Assembly: GCF_001039355.2 (NCBI RefSeq)
Contig: NW_019773881.1
Coordinates: forward strand, 7,420 to 69,419
Origin: Lingula anatina
Lineage: Eukaryota; Brachiopoda; Lingulata; Lingulida; Lingulidae
Length of the DNA: 62,000 nt
Direction of reading: 5' to 3'
In this document: piece after piece, positions 11,931-25,558 of the stretch
How the letters are laid out: each line of letters opens with the position of its first letter
How positions within the stretch are numbered: the stretch's first letter is position 1
Translations under genes and position numbers: made by a program
The notes under the pieces: model-generated
Told to the model about the DNA's origin: nothing
What the model saw: the letters and a program-made list of their open reading frames with translations, nothing else
Database searches by the model: none

Positions 11931-14900
11931 TTACACTTCGGATGGCGGCAGTGAAATTGGTGTCCTTCCGTCGTACAGAGTTGGCGCTTGTAGTATGATG
12001 CCAATGCTGCCAGCCACGCAAGCCAAGGTGAAGATCCACAGAAACAACCGGTCTAGGACCATCGCAACGTATTTCCAATCATCCTTTATCTGTAAGATAA
12101 TCAAAGAAAAATATAAAAAATTAATGGAAGTTGGAATAAAAGACGTCGCAAAGTTCAAGCATTTTTCGTATACAGTTGCTCATTTCATTTTTTAATCCAC
12201 CTCTTGGCATAATAGGCGATTGCTGTTTAAAACTTTTTATCCATATACTTTTTTTTCAAAATAAGCAGCGAGCTCTGTAACGCGACAAATAACATTCATT
12301 AATCGCTCTGAAAAGCATTTTGATGAATGTTTTGAATCAATAAATTACATGAACATATAGCTATTGGGGGAAGAGTGGTATCGAAACATGTCCAAAATTC
12401 GCACCAGTAATAAAATTTTAACATTCATTTTACATTTGAATCTTTGTCACTGGTCTTCATGTGGTCCGCAATGAAGTGCACGGACTTCAGTGCCCGTTCA
12501 ATTGCTCGTGGATATCTCTCCTCCTCTTCCTCGTCCCACTTGTGTTTCAACGGGTCGCTCCCAGACATGGTTCGCCCCAAAGTGCCATACTGAGAAGTCA
12601 GATTGTCATGTGACTTATCTTTTTCCTTGCCCTGAAATTGTTAAATTGTCACTTAAAAGCTTACGTAGACCTAACTAACGGTCAGGCAAACAGTGGTAAA
12701 TGTCGAAAAGGTGTTTAGAGATATTTATGAAAGCTATTACATGTCAAGTCAGTATTGTGTAGACCTATATTAGAAAACGTGAGTACTACGAAAACAAAAC
12801 CTTTAACCTGTTTTATCTGGACGGCCGATTTTGGACGCCGCATCAAAAGGATCTTTGGCAATATCTGGAGGAAAACTTTTTTGGCCCATGGAGACATTTT
12901 GTGTGTGGAGGGCCCACGAAAGTGAATGTTAAGCACTATAACAGTTGCTATAATTGACAGTGATACAAGAATCATTGTGAATAACAAGTATTTGCCAATC
13001 AGTGGAATAACTAATGATGTTGGTGGGACAAGATCGGCCAAAAGTAAGAGAAACACTGTCAGAGATAGCAATATAGAAATGCACAACGTGATCTTCTCCC
13101 CACTATGTGATGGCAGGTAGAAAGTGAGAACTGTCAAAAAAGAAATTGATACACAGGGTATGATGAGATTGACTGCATAGAAAAGCGTCTTTCTGCGTAT
13201 GGTCACATTGTATGTAATTGTAGGATAGGGCTCTTCACAGCACGGGTAGAACTTTGTCTTCCTCATGGCGGGCACATCCATAAGCTCCCATTCAACACTC
13301 CTTGAATAGAGACTAAGATCTATGGCACCGTCCAGTATGACGTCATCCGCGGTGCCCGGATACTGCATGTGTAACAGGTTAACTTTGTCACCATCAAACG
13401 TCCAGGAACCGAACTTGAGGTGACAGTTCTGTTCGTCAAATGGGAAGAATTCCACGTTGATTGGACAGTAGCTCTTGTAAATTGCTGGCGGCGTCCACTT
13501 AATAGTCCCGTTGCAGTCCATTGTGGCTTTGGTCATAATAGTTATTTGGTAATTGCCGTCAGCGCTGAAACGAATTTCAAAAATGGGTCGACATTGAGAA
13601 CGAAAAACAAAAAAAAAACAAACGTTTTACTGATATTCTGTTCGAGTTTGCATTTTTTTTATCATCTTATTAGATTTCGATAGTCAAAATTACATTGTGC
13701 AAGCTACACTGTAAACATGAATAGCATATATATATTACTTGTTGTAGAGGACAATGTCTGGCTTCCAGATATCTGTCACAGGAATGGGAAGTTCACGTAT
13801 TCCGCCATATTTCTTGGGGTCCCAGACAAGGTGGGCATCTCTCCAGATCTGAAAGGTTAATGCCAGGTGAATTGTTATTGAAAGTAGATTGAGATTCATG
13901 CAGATGGATAAATGCTACGTTCTAAATATTCATTACACATTTTCAGTAGCTTTAAAAAACACGCACTTTCTGCTTCGGATTGCCTACAAATTGTACTCAC
14001 ATGGTTGACTAAAACGTTGACTGTAATTATCTGGTTCTTTTCGTCCTGTAAAAAAAGCTCGATATAATAAATATTTGACCTATGTCCACCTGGGCCGTGA
14101 TAAAACCGGAGAAACTAAGACCGTAAAACGTAAAACTGACGTCAGAAAACACGGGACAAAACGTAGAGTTCATAAGGGACATGGCTTTGATTTTCTGATA
14201 TCTCGATAGAGGACCTGTCGGTCGTTTTGTAAGTCAGTGATGTGTCAGCTGTACTATTTCTAGTCTGCGTTTATACGGTCGCTAGCACGGTCTCAGGTAA
14301 GGGTAGCTCCATAACGTTTTTATAACCAAAAAAGTTACATCTATGGTAACGTTATGGTAACGTTATAAAACGTTCTGAGTTTGCTTTGGGCAATGCTGCA
14401 CACACATCCCAGAACACTCGTTTGACTTTTATCCTTTTTTCTTTCCATTAACTTCTAAAGCAACAGAAAAGAAATACCCAGTAATTTGTTATTCATCCAA
14501 ATGTAAACCATTTGCAATGTACGTAACAGTGAGTGTGCATGAATCTAGACGTTAGACGTGTACTTACCACATCTAATAACTGAATCAAACTCAAACCCAA
14601 CATGACCTGAAGTGATTCGTTTGATCCGTCGACAGGTCGCACAATTTTATTATAGCGTTCTTTGTTAAACAAGTCATCATAGAGTCGTCTGGCGTCCGAT
14701 GTGGTGGTAATGCCTAGAAATATGTATGTTAGTCACTAGAGTGAGTGAATGTTGTTAGTCATCCAGTAGAATAAGAATGTGCAGTCTCCACCTGAAACCT
14801 TTCATTAGGTCAATTACCTGGATGGGTTGGTTATTCGAGACTATACCTAGCCGTGTGACAATAGATTAGGTGACCAGCCCATCCGTTCATTTACCTAGTG

Positions 14901-17900
14901 AAATGTTTCAGGTTGAGACCGCAACATCGGTCAGTTGCTAAATGTAAGTTCCAGTATCAGAGTTATTCATAGTTAACATCGTTAGTTATTAGACTTACAC
15001 NGCCCTCTCGCACCGATTTCGGGGTCCCCAGAGGATGTCATCCATAAAAATAAAAAAGTGTGGCCTTACTTGTTGTAGAGGACAATGTCTGGCTTCCAGA
15101 TATCTGTCACAGGAATGGGAAGTTCACGTATTCCGCCATATTTCTTGGGGTCCCAGACAAGGTGGGCATCTCTCCAGATCTGAAAGGTTAATGCCAGGTG
15201 AATTGTTATTGAAAGTAGATTGAGATTCATGCAGATGGATATATGCTACGTTCTAAATATTCATTACACATTTTCAGTAGCTTTAAAAAACACGCACTTT
15301 CTGCTTCGGATTGCCTACAAATTGTACTCACATGGTTGACTAAAACGTTGACTGTAATTATCTGGTTCTTTTCGTCCTGTAAAAAAAGCTCGATATAATA
15401 AATATTTGACCTATGTCCACCTGGGCCGTGATAAAACCGGAGAAACTAAGACCGTAAAACGTAAAACTGACGTCAGAAAACACGGGACAAAACGTAGAGT
15501 TCATAAGGGACATGGCTTTGATTTTCTAATATCTCGATAGAGGACCTGTCGGTCGTTTTGTAAGTCAGTGATGTGTCAGCTGTACTATTTCTAGTCTGCG
15601 TTTATACGGTCGCTAGCACGGTCTCAGGTAAGGGTAGCTCCATAACGTTTATATAACCAAAAAAGTTACATCTATGGTAACGTTATGGTAACGTTATAAA
15701 ACGTTCTGAGTTTGCTTTGGGCAATGCTGCACACACATCCCAGAACACTCGTTTGACTTTTATCCTTTTTTCTTTCCATTAACTTCTAAAGCAACAGAAA
15801 AGAAATACCCAGTAATTTGTTATTCATCCAAATGTAAACCATTTGCAATGTACGTAACGGTGAGTGTGCATGAATCTAGACGTTAGACGTGTACTTACCA
15901 CATCTAATAACTGAATCAAACTCAAACCCAACATGACCTGAAGTGATTCGTTTGATCCGTCGACAGGTCGCACAATTTTATTATAGCGTTCTTTGTTAAA
16001 CAAGTCATCATAGAGTCGTCTGGCGTCTGATGTGGTGGTAATGCCTAGAAATATGTATGTTAGTCACTAGAGTGAGTGAATGTTGTTAGTCATCCAGTAG
16101 AATAAGAATGTGCAGTCTCCACCTGAAACCTTTCATTAGGTCAATGACCTGGATGGGTTGGTTATTCGAGACTATACCTAGCCGTGTGACAATAGATTAG
16201 GTGACCAGCCCATCCGTTCATTTACCTAGTGAAATGTTTCAGGTTGAGACCGCAACATCGGTCAGTTGCTAAATGTAAGTTCCAGTATCAGAGTTATTCA
16301 TAGTTATCATCGTTAGTTATTAGACTTACACTACATGCGGATACAGAGATTGGAGAGCACCCTGTCCAAAAGGGTACTCTTAAAAAATAAAGATAGTAAT
16401 AATTATAAAAATAAATAAATAATAATTCGGCGAGAATAATTTAATTGTTTTTATAATGTCTAATGTAAAAATGCACACACAATTACATTTTAAATACATC
16501 TTCTATTAGAAAAATATTGTCCAAATAGTAAATTGTTAAAAAGAAGAAGAAGAAAAAAAAAACTCGGAAAATGTTATAAGTTGTGTGAAGCTTCGAATCA
16601 TGATGGATATCATATCTGACAAACGCCATTTTAATAATAATTATTCAGGGGCGTAACCAGACCTTTTAAAATTGTACGCACAGATTTTGAAAATTCCCAG
16701 GTACGATTATATTCCGTGAAAATACACTGAATTTATGGAGAATAGTATCATGGTTGGCTAAAAAAATTGTACGCACGGTGCATCCGTGCGTATGCCTGGT
16801 TACGCCCCTGAAATTATTAAATAATTCAGTTGCACACTTAGTTGTGGTTAAAACGTATCTACCCTTTTGCAAGCCACAGAGTCTGGTCTTCATTGAAAAT
16901 CATTGAACCGTGGCGTTATTCAAGCTCCTCGAAAGGTTAGAATAAAAAGATATCTAAAAATCGGTTTTAGCAGCTGTATCGTCTGGAAATTTTAGGGTTA
17001 TATGGCAAAGAGCTAAGTTACATTAGAACTCAAAGAGGCGTTAAAAATCGATCTCGACATTTTGGTAAAACTCTCATGATCTCATTTGGCATCCGTTGTA
17101 GTACAGTTGTAACAGAGCTGCCTCACAGAAAATACAGTGACAGCAACAATGGGGCAATCGCAAAATAAAAGTGCATGGCAACAGCGATGTCAGCAGTGAC
17201 GGCAAGAGGACAGATATTGACGCTGTTAATTGTTCGGAGTCAATTTGAATTTTTATTAGATGCACGCCATTTAACTCACCACAATGCAAGAATCCTGATA
17301 TATTTATCGTAAGCGCGTGTTTCCCATTGCAAATAGAATACATTGACATTGCCTGAGCACGTTACTGGTACACCTTGAGACATATTAACAAAACTGATAG
17401 ATTGCTGTGCGTATGACATTTGCGGTGGTGGTGGATCTGTGACAACAGGTGAATAACCGGGGGTTTGTTAGCTCCTTCCCTCTCTCTGGGACTTTTTCTT
17501 CATTCTCTTTGTTTTGCTAGCTTAATATCTATATATCTCGCTGGGAAGCCTGTCTGTCTTCTGCTGAATGAGTCAATATAAAAATAATAGATACAGTGTA
17601 TAACGCTGCATAAATATCCCAGTATCTCAGCTACAGCCAGAAGTTAATAAATAAAACAGGTTATGTTTTTCATGGAATTAGGACGGTTCCTTCGGCTGAT
17701 TTCCACCTGCAAGTTTTAAAAACTCAGACGGGCACAAATCTTGAAAAGGTCAATGAGCAGATATTATATGAACATGTGACAACCATGTGAATCGTAATTT
17801 TGTTGACTCTCAGGTATGCCTCCCAGGTGTTGTTTCGATAGCACGTGTTAATTAGTGTGCAGGTGTGGGAACATTCACGTTATCAGCAACAAACATTTAC

Positions 17901-19461
17901 CTACCGAGGTTACATCTTTACACCACATCTTTACACGAGGTTACACCAAAGTTTTTTTCTTTTCTTACTTTCTTTCTGAAAAATAGTAGGCCTAATGAGT
18001 GATTTTTTTTCATCACGTCTAAAACATTAACTTTAATATGGGAGAACCACCACATATTTTACACACGTTTTACATGCACGTCTAAATGCCGTGAACAGAT
18101 CACTAATATTATAATATTAACCGTGTATATTACCTTGGACAGAAATATTACGAACAATATTCCGATGTCCAGTCAAGGAGTTTTTCAGTGATATCGTTCC
18201 GTCTTCCAATAAATTCCATTTCTATCCCAATAGCAGGAAAGAATCCGCCTGGTAAAAGGCCGATAACAAGCCTTAACTAGGGTACTAAAAGAACCCACGG
18301 GCGGAATGGGTCTCGGTTTGCAAAATGTTAGAAGAAGATTAAATTCACGATTTAGCAACATGATCGTCAACGCGCAGGTACGTACCCTGAGCACTACCGA
18401 CGTTGGCCAAACGAGTCAGTATGATAACAGAATCACTAACATTTCCAGTGGATTATTGGGATTCAGTGCATTGATGGGATACAAATAAGCCGTTTTTATT
18501 TACGGAAATGTTTGAGCTTAATGCTGGATACCAGTGGATCAACAAAAACAAGATCTACCAGCGCCACAGATTTATTTTTCACAAGATATCTATATATATA
18601 TCTGTGTCTGGTTACTTTTAATCATGTGTTGTTTTTTTTCTATACAGTAGAGAAATGTCATGACTTAGCCAAAGACATTTCTGTGAATATCTAGTGAAAA
18701 TCAACCTGTGGCCCTGGTAGAGGGTAGTGATTAGCTACTAAAACATCCACCAGCTGCCTTTTACATTTCTTTTAATGCGCTGCTCTGTTTGGGTTATATG
18801 AGTTATACACATAAATCAGCCTTGACACGCCAGCTTCTGACATCACCTTGTGGTAGTTCGTGCCCCAACTGAGAAAAATCTTTCATGTCAGACAAATACC
18901 CTGAGATCTTATCACAGATACATAGATGCTCAAAGTATGTACGAACTAAATGGTAGAAAAAAATCATTAATATGTATGATACGCCTATGCTGCATTAATT
19001 TTCGTAAACAGCGTTATAGCCCTATATCTTCATCTTTGGAGCAAAATGCCTTTGTATAAGTCGATATGTCTAAAATGAGGTAAATCGTGGATAAATTTCT
19101 TAATTTGTTCATGGGTTGATTAAAACATGAGGACTTATTAAGTGAAGAAACGAGTTCCTGATAGTATGGATAATATCGAAAAGGTTATTTCCCTTACCAT
19201 ATGAATAATTATTAGCTTTGATGGAGAAGACTCAGGCTAACGTGCTAATATATATATGACTTTACTGTGGTGTCCATGTAATGAGCAGAAATGCTTTACA
19301 CGGTTAACCGTAAAATGAATAGAGCGAATAGCTTAACTTTGCCTGTATGCTTCGAAACTTATTTTCCTTCTTGTTAAAAATATATAGTACAAAGTAAACT
19401 TACCTGAATACTGAATGGAAAACAGTATGATAAACAGGAGTGAGAACGGCCTATACGACAT
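11931..19461 (-). CDS. nicotinic acetylcholine receptor alpha-type subunit (seven exons, 490 aa)
   Basis: Exons: 19461-19404, 14713-14568, 14045-14001, 13848-13739, 13564-12808, 12631-12434, 12089-11931; all phases agree. Subunit of a pentameric Cys-loop, acetylcholine-gated cation channel of the plasma membrane. Exon 1 encodes a signal peptide (about 1-19). The ligand-binding domain holds [10 protein letters not shown] (loop A), the Cys-loop C153-x13-C167 ([15 protein letters not shown]), SWTFDG, and the vicinal Cys pair 228-229 (YPCCEEPY) that defines alpha subunits. Exon 5 carries M1-M3; M2 starts [14 protein letters not shown] with Glu at the cation-filter position. Exon 6 is the M3-M4 loop; exon 7 starts [20 protein letters not shown] (end of loop plus M4) and ends in a short tail. 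Oddities: Leu replaces the usual loop D Trp (NVLVNHIW), and exons 2-4 occur twice around an N. The exact subtype is uncertain. Confidence 0.93.
13735..15000. repeat. direct repeat D1, copy A (nAChR exons 2-4)
   Basis: 1266 nt matching 15066-16331 with a handful of single-base differences. It contains exons 4, 3 and 2 of the nicotinic receptor gene and a foldback element. It ends exactly at the single N (15001). Confidence 0.9.
14783..14920. mobile_element. foldback (MITE-like) element in nAChR intron 1
   Basis: The arms of about 47 nt are imperfect inverted repeats: the left starts AGTCTCCACCTGAAAC and reads on to GGATGGGTTGG; the right is CCAGCCCATCC on to GTTTCAGGTTGAGACC. No open frame between the arms. 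A second copy at 16114-16251 lies in the other arm of the direct repeat. Confidence 0.6.
15066..16331. repeat. direct repeat D1, copy B (nAChR exons 2-4 again)
   Basis: Second copy at an offset of 1331 nt; duplicate exons at 15179-15070, 15376-15332 and 16044-15899. Unlike copy A, the sequence continues without a break into the rest of intron 1. The 64 nt between the N and this copy match nothing beside copy A. Confidence 0.9.
16114..16251. mobile_element. foldback element, copy in direct repeat D1 copy B
   Basis: Same element as 14783-14920 with a few substitutions; it is duplicated only because the whole segment is. Confidence 0.55.
16646..16810. mobile_element. non-autonomous hAT-like MITE
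   Basis: 165 nt bounded by inverted termini CAGGGGCGTAACCAG (left) and CTGGTTACGCCCCTG (right). Flanking octamers TAATTATT and AAATTATT differ at one base, consistent with the 8-bp target duplication of hAT transposons, whose ends commonly begin CAGGGGCG. No coding capacity. It sits in intron 1 of the nicotinic receptor gene. Confidence 0.75.
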
Positions 19462-21010
19462 TTTTGCTGATTACCGTCCTGTTGTCTACTTAAAGGGAGC
19501 ATTCAGGTAACATGCAATGAAACAGACCCTTCTTTAAGCACCAATTCAAACCGCTGAAGGAAAGCCAAATTTGTTAGTCAGTCACATAAAATGTTTCGAC
19601 AAGAAAATGATAAAGATATTTTCCATAAAATGACGTAAAATGTAGGAAAACTTTCACCCAAAATCAAAACCACCCATACATTCAATACGTTAAGGGGAAA
19701 AATATAGTCCGCAGTCATATTCTTAAAATCCAAAATGTGCTAAAATTAATTCATTTTAAAATAACCGCTGGGTTCTCCCCTGTAGTTCGTGGAACTATCA
19801 AGATACAGTTCTTGAAAATGCTGATGCACTGGGCGCTATCTCTCGTCTTCGTTAATAAGGACTGACAAACCGTTTAGCGCAGCGCAAAGTGCAGAGGGGG
19901 GGATTATCTTTCCAAGGATGTATCAGATATTATTGATGGCAAGTACCTTACATAAGCCAACGTGCCGTAGCTGTAATATTGCCTCACTGTACAGCATCTG
20001 TAAGGCACTATTTGCCCTCTGCGGCTTGTATTGCATCTACAACTGATGACGTGTAATAGTAACTCGGCATTTTCTTAATGATATTTATACTGGTTCTTTC
20101 AAAGGAAACATCATATATGTGAATATTTTTCCCAGTTACAGGGGCTGTCAATATACATTTAAACTGAATCCAAATCATTCTCTTGGAACAATTAAAATGT
20201 GTGTTCTTTGTTCTTTGCTTTATATTTATTTTTGTTTCTTTTCATGTCATCAAGTTTTTATTTTTTTTTAATTGAAATTTTATTTACAGGTTTATTTTGG
20301 TTAAACATTTAAAAAGATTCTTGATAATGTATTTTTAAATTTTCTGCATAATTGCTTTACCTCATTACAGTGAATTTTAAGAATTTTCGGATCTAAAGGT
20401 TGATAGATTTTTTCACCTTTTGACAAATGAGATGCGACAAACTTGGAACTGATAATATGACATTATAAAATGTCAACCGTATGCTTGTCTTTCCCTGTAT
20501 TGGGAGTAAAAACGCTAAAGATAATGAATAGAGGTGAATTCCAACATTGCTTTGAAACTCAGGGTTAATTGTGTGGACTGTGACAAAATCTCAGACGCAG
20601 AATCAAGTTTCGTTAATTCCTTTTAAGTGAGAAAAAATGCTTCTCTCGTTAGGATCAGGCGTGTTTTTCGAAGTAGACGGCGTTAAAATGCATAAGTGTG
20701 TGCGCTTATGCCTGCAACTAAATCGCTTCCAAGACTGAATGATGATAAAATGTTCAATGGGGTTCATGTTTCGGCACAACATTCTGAAGGAAGGTAAATA
20801 TGATTATTTTTCATATTGTTCATTTAAAAATTAGTTATTGAGAGGTGGGTCGGACGAGAAAAGAGCTTAAAACAAATATATCGGGCTAACCCTTTTAAAT
20901 TATCAAAATTTAAATTATCTTACATTTCTCCTCTTTTTAACCTTTCATATTTTTTGTTTACAACATAACTTTATTATTTGCCTATTATATTTTAAATGTA
21001 TACTATTAAG

Positions 21011-21094
21011 GCAACACGACGACGACGGCGGCCATTACACACGCAGGTGATGGCTGTATTACGTCCAGACAAATTGTGTATGTCCATAAAAACC
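21011..21094 (+). repeat. dispersed repeat R1, copy 2
   Basis: CGACGACGACGGCGG block, then ACGCAGGTGATGG, then a diverged GACAAATTGTGT block and CATAAAA, in the same order as copies 1 and 3. Confidence 0.55.
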
Positions 21095-21784
21095 ATGTGT
21101 AAGACCTCAGTAATTAGCTATGCATGTGCTTGCTTTACTGATAGTGTATAGGATTCCTGATGAGGTTGGTTCGTGCCCTTACGTCTGTGTTTCAAGCCCG
21201 ACGTTTTCAACTACCTGAAAAAACTGAACGAATAAGTGCTCGTTCAAGGCTATAGTTGAATAACAATCTTCGAGGTCGACTAGTAGATGAGGTTGTGCTT
21301 TTTTTGCAATTGCCTTGACAGTGGTATGATTGGATTTATTTGCCAAAGGGATAAGGGGAATAAATCAGAGCAGGATAAAAAGCGTTTTAAAAAGTAAATA
21401 TGCAGTATGTTAAAACTTGAGTACCTGCAGTGGGAGGTGTGGATGATGATGCCTTATTCGAACGCTGACTAGAGCTTTCTTTGTTGGATGAAAGAGTACA
21501 GAAAATTTACGCCAACTTTAGGAATTAATCAAAACTGCCTCAAAGGTGTGAGAAAAATTTTAACTGAGGTTGTTCTTTGTCGGTTTCATTTTCTTCAGCT
21601 GTTCCAGGAATTTAGGTGCGATAGAAGGTTACACGAGTACCAGACACTTTGTTAACGCATCTAGAAACACTTTTCCTTTGAACTCTGTTCAAGACAAGTG
21701 TTTCCTTCCCAGCTTTGCAATATTGCCAACGTGGAAAAAAGGGACGCGAGTGTTAACGTCGCTCTTTTCTTTGCATTTTCACCG

Positions 21785-21786
<2 letters not shown>

Positions 21787-21851
<65 letters not shown>
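21787..21851. repeat. (TA)n microsatellite
   Basis: Pure TA dinucleotide run of about 64 nt. Confidence 0.95.
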
Positions 21852-21855
<4 letters not shown>

Positions 21856-23295
21856 CATACATTCCAAACTAATTATAAACGCATGAATGAAAGTATTTAA
21901 TTGGGTGAATTTCATTGGATTATAATGGGTTTTCTTATCATATTAAACCCGTTTGCAGAGTATAGTGAATATTTACATTCACACAAGCATAATCATAATA
22001 CGTGAATGAATAATAAGAAGGCATCTATTTCACAGGGCAAAAAATAATCTTTCCGATTTTTCAGCCTCCGCGGATACGTCAGAACGGTCTGGTGTTCCAT
22101 AAGGGCCTTGAAAAGCGCGTACTAGTGACAATTTGCCCCTCATTCTGAACGAAATGAGTGATCTTTGTTCTGTTGCAGCACACCAAGTCCTGTACCCTGG
22201 TGGAAAGATTTCGATACATTGTGCTTGGCCTCTATGCAGGTACACCAGTCGGGGCATAACTCTATAAAACTGTGCGGACCGTTCCGTGTGACACAGTCAT
22301 TTGTCTGGCAGTGTTTGTATTTTTAGCGCCATTTTGGCACAGATTTTAATTAAAACAATGTCGTAAAATTTTGCTTATCTTTGTTTACCAATCGTTTGCA
22401 TGCAAAATTTCAAATTCTTCAATGCAATAGTTCCGGCATATGGATACTTTTTGAACAGAACCACTGCATATTACGGAATGCCGCAGTGCTACTGACATGG
22501 TAATCAGTTAATTGGCAGCGACACACCTGACTACACACTCCTCCATTCACATATCTTATATGACATCTAATTTTTTTTTTTAATGACGCATTTACCTAGG
22601 TATACCTTTGAAACTGAAATATTCCATATTAAATGTCAAGTGTACAAGTAGCAGACACATATAACTTACTAGCATTTACCTTGTCGCTTGTATCAGAAAA
22701 AAATGTCTCTCGCACTTGCGGTTATCTGGATTTCATAGGATCATGTTTTAGGTGTCTCTGGAGTAATTTTTGTATGTCTGCTTATCCTGGGACGACCAAT
22801 TTATAATGCCAAAAAAGGTGGTGCAAAATTAACCAGAAAGTTCAAATCTACTCATTGACGTGCGGGTCTTTATATATAACACACACTTAATGTATTTCTA
22901 ATTTTTCGAATTTTTTTTAGAAAATTAATAAGATGTATAAATAAGGATTTTTCATTGCTTTGATGATGGCAATTCACACTCCGGCGTTTTGAAGGGATCT
23001 TATGTTCATTAAATTGATGAACAAGATGTAGCGGACATACATTGGATCAACGTGTTCACTGGTGCAATCAAACTTTAAATGATGAGGGTGTTGGAAGAAC
23101 CGGCGGGAGGTCGTTAAACATTCTAACCCTGCATATACGATGAACAGTGTGTTAGATGTGTTCTAACTAGAGAGCGCAATCGTAAACATATCAGTATATG
23201 GGCCACTCAAAAATAATGGCTAATTTTTCATTTAAAAAGCTCAAAAAATTTGTAAAATTATCCTGAAATGCTTAATTTAATGCATCATTTTATTT

Positions 23296-23342
<47 letters not shown>

Positions 23343-23360
23343 TTATTATTATTATTATTT
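23296..23360. repeat. (TTTA)n then (TTA)n microsatellite
   Basis: Tetranucleotide TTTA run to 23343 passing into a TTA trinucleotide run. Confidence 0.95.
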
Positions 23361-24067
23361 TTGCTAAGTGTTCATGACTTCAAAAATCATCAATTGATAT
23401 CTTTTATAACAAAAAATTACAGCTGAAATTATAGCTAAACTCTTAGGAATGTAACAATTTTGCAGCTGGAAATTGTACCAACCTCTTGTTTATATCTAAT
23501 ATTATCTAAAAATCATAGAAGATGTTTGTTTAATTTTGGACTTTGGTTCTAGGATAATTAAAACATATTCGTCAATCGCAACATTGTCAAAAATATTTTA
23601 TAATGAACACAAATCAATCGAGCAAAAGGGTATATAGCCTGAGGTCCTGGTACGTTCATTCCTTCTGCAGCAAGCTATCCTAGTTAGAAATGTATGTGTG
23701 CAGTTAAGAGCTCAAAACACTGGTAACACGAGCCGTTACTTATTCATACACCCATCGAGTTTCGCGGTGCGGCTGACAGGGAAACTCACATTGCCAAACG
23801 TGTACGCTTGCTTCAGGTAGATATGGCCTCTCTGTTCGGGTCATGAGTTACTGCAAACAAGATCTCGATCTGCTGATCTCGGTCATAATTTATGAAAGGA
23901 ATTAAAAGAATATTTGATACGCAAAGTGTCATCCAATATATGATAAATTGGTTCGCACTTTTCCCATTTCCTTAATTTGTGTCAACAAAACGCATGGAAG
24001 TTATTTCACTAAGCAACAACTGGTTTTAGAGGCAAATATTGCCCGTTTATATCTGGATTGTGCTCTA

Positions 24068-24069
<2 letters not shown>

Positions 24070-24116
<47 letters not shown>
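24070..24116. repeat. (TA)n microsatellite
   Basis: Pure TA dinucleotide run of about 47 nt. Confidence 0.95.
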
Positions 24117-24119
<3 letters not shown>

Positions 24120-25558
24120 AGCACGGCCTTTATAAGGGACGGGTAACCAGTAAGTGATCAGTCTCACTGTACTGTCCGACCCTCCCACCCTAGTAAATAC
24201 AAAATGAGGTTATCCAATAGCTACTGATAATAATGGTTTGTGAAATTATGATTCTGGCTTATTTAGAACCATTTTTTTTTTCATTTCTGTATTTGTCTAG
24301 TAGCTAAAGGTTGTGGTTGATCCTGTCTCCGTCTTTATCAATGTATAACCCTTAAAGCATACTCCAGGCAACATAAGCGCAAATAAAGATTCCCAGGCAA
24401 TCCCTTGCATAGTAATGAAGCACGTGTCCTGACATTCTGTGGTAAATAGGCGCTGTCAGTGCAACGTTCTTAAAACTTATAAAATAAATGCCTCTCAGAA
24501 AAAAATTGATTTTCTTACGCTAGGGTAAACTTGAACGTGGGTTATGCTGTTTGAAACCCTTCATAAATAAAATGGAATCAATCTTAACACAAGAACGTGA
24601 TTAAAAGATCAACCAGTGTCTTGGAATACATTCACCAACTTTGCATTAAAATATTGATTTTTTCCCAAGCATAATTAAATTTACTTCACCGATAATTATC
24701 TCTATGTGTTGAGTCACTAAAAAGGGAACAAAGTTGGGCGGCACAGAAATGGCAATTACACTGGTAAATATTAGATATCAATATAAAATGTACGGCGTGT
24801 AAATGGTCGATTTGTAAGAAAGGCGTATTGCGTCACAAAAAATCGCACGCTGAAAGCACTGGACTTTCCCACGATTATAATGTTAAACTCAAGTGTGTCA
24901 TGGTCAGTGACCTAGAGGAAAAACAACAAAATACAAATACAGACTTTTCTAAAAGTACTTGTTAAATGATTATAGGAGTGTTGAACTGTATAATGTCATA
25001 TAATAGAGAGAATGAACTAAAGCACATTTGTCTTTGTGTAAGGTATCAAGTTCTCAGTGCGAAATATAACGGATCGTGCCATCTTTGGATTCCTGCCTCA
25101 GTTTACCACTTAAACATCCCGGGTAGAGACACAGAAAATAACGCACGAAAGGATCTTCCGACCCATCTATCATCATACGTATACCTGTCATAGATGTTCT
25201 AGCAGTTTACATTTTTTATTGATCTATATCAAAACACCTGTACAATTAGCTAATAAAGCACACAGAAAACATAGGCGTTACATAATACCACGCTTTTATA
25301 TAAGTTTTTCAGTCGTGAATCATATCAATTCATTATCACCAATATCAATATAAACTGAACAAATGTATAGACATATGAAGTCTAATAGGCCCTGTGGTAT
25401 GTATCAAATGGGTCTAGTCAACATTATGCCAATGTCATATGTCAGTTTCGTCTGATAAAATATTACTGTTTATGATTCGACAGTGATGCCCAGCTTATGA
25501 AGGTGCACGTTGGTGATATTTGGTTCTACACAAGTGGCAATGTATTAATACTGAATAC

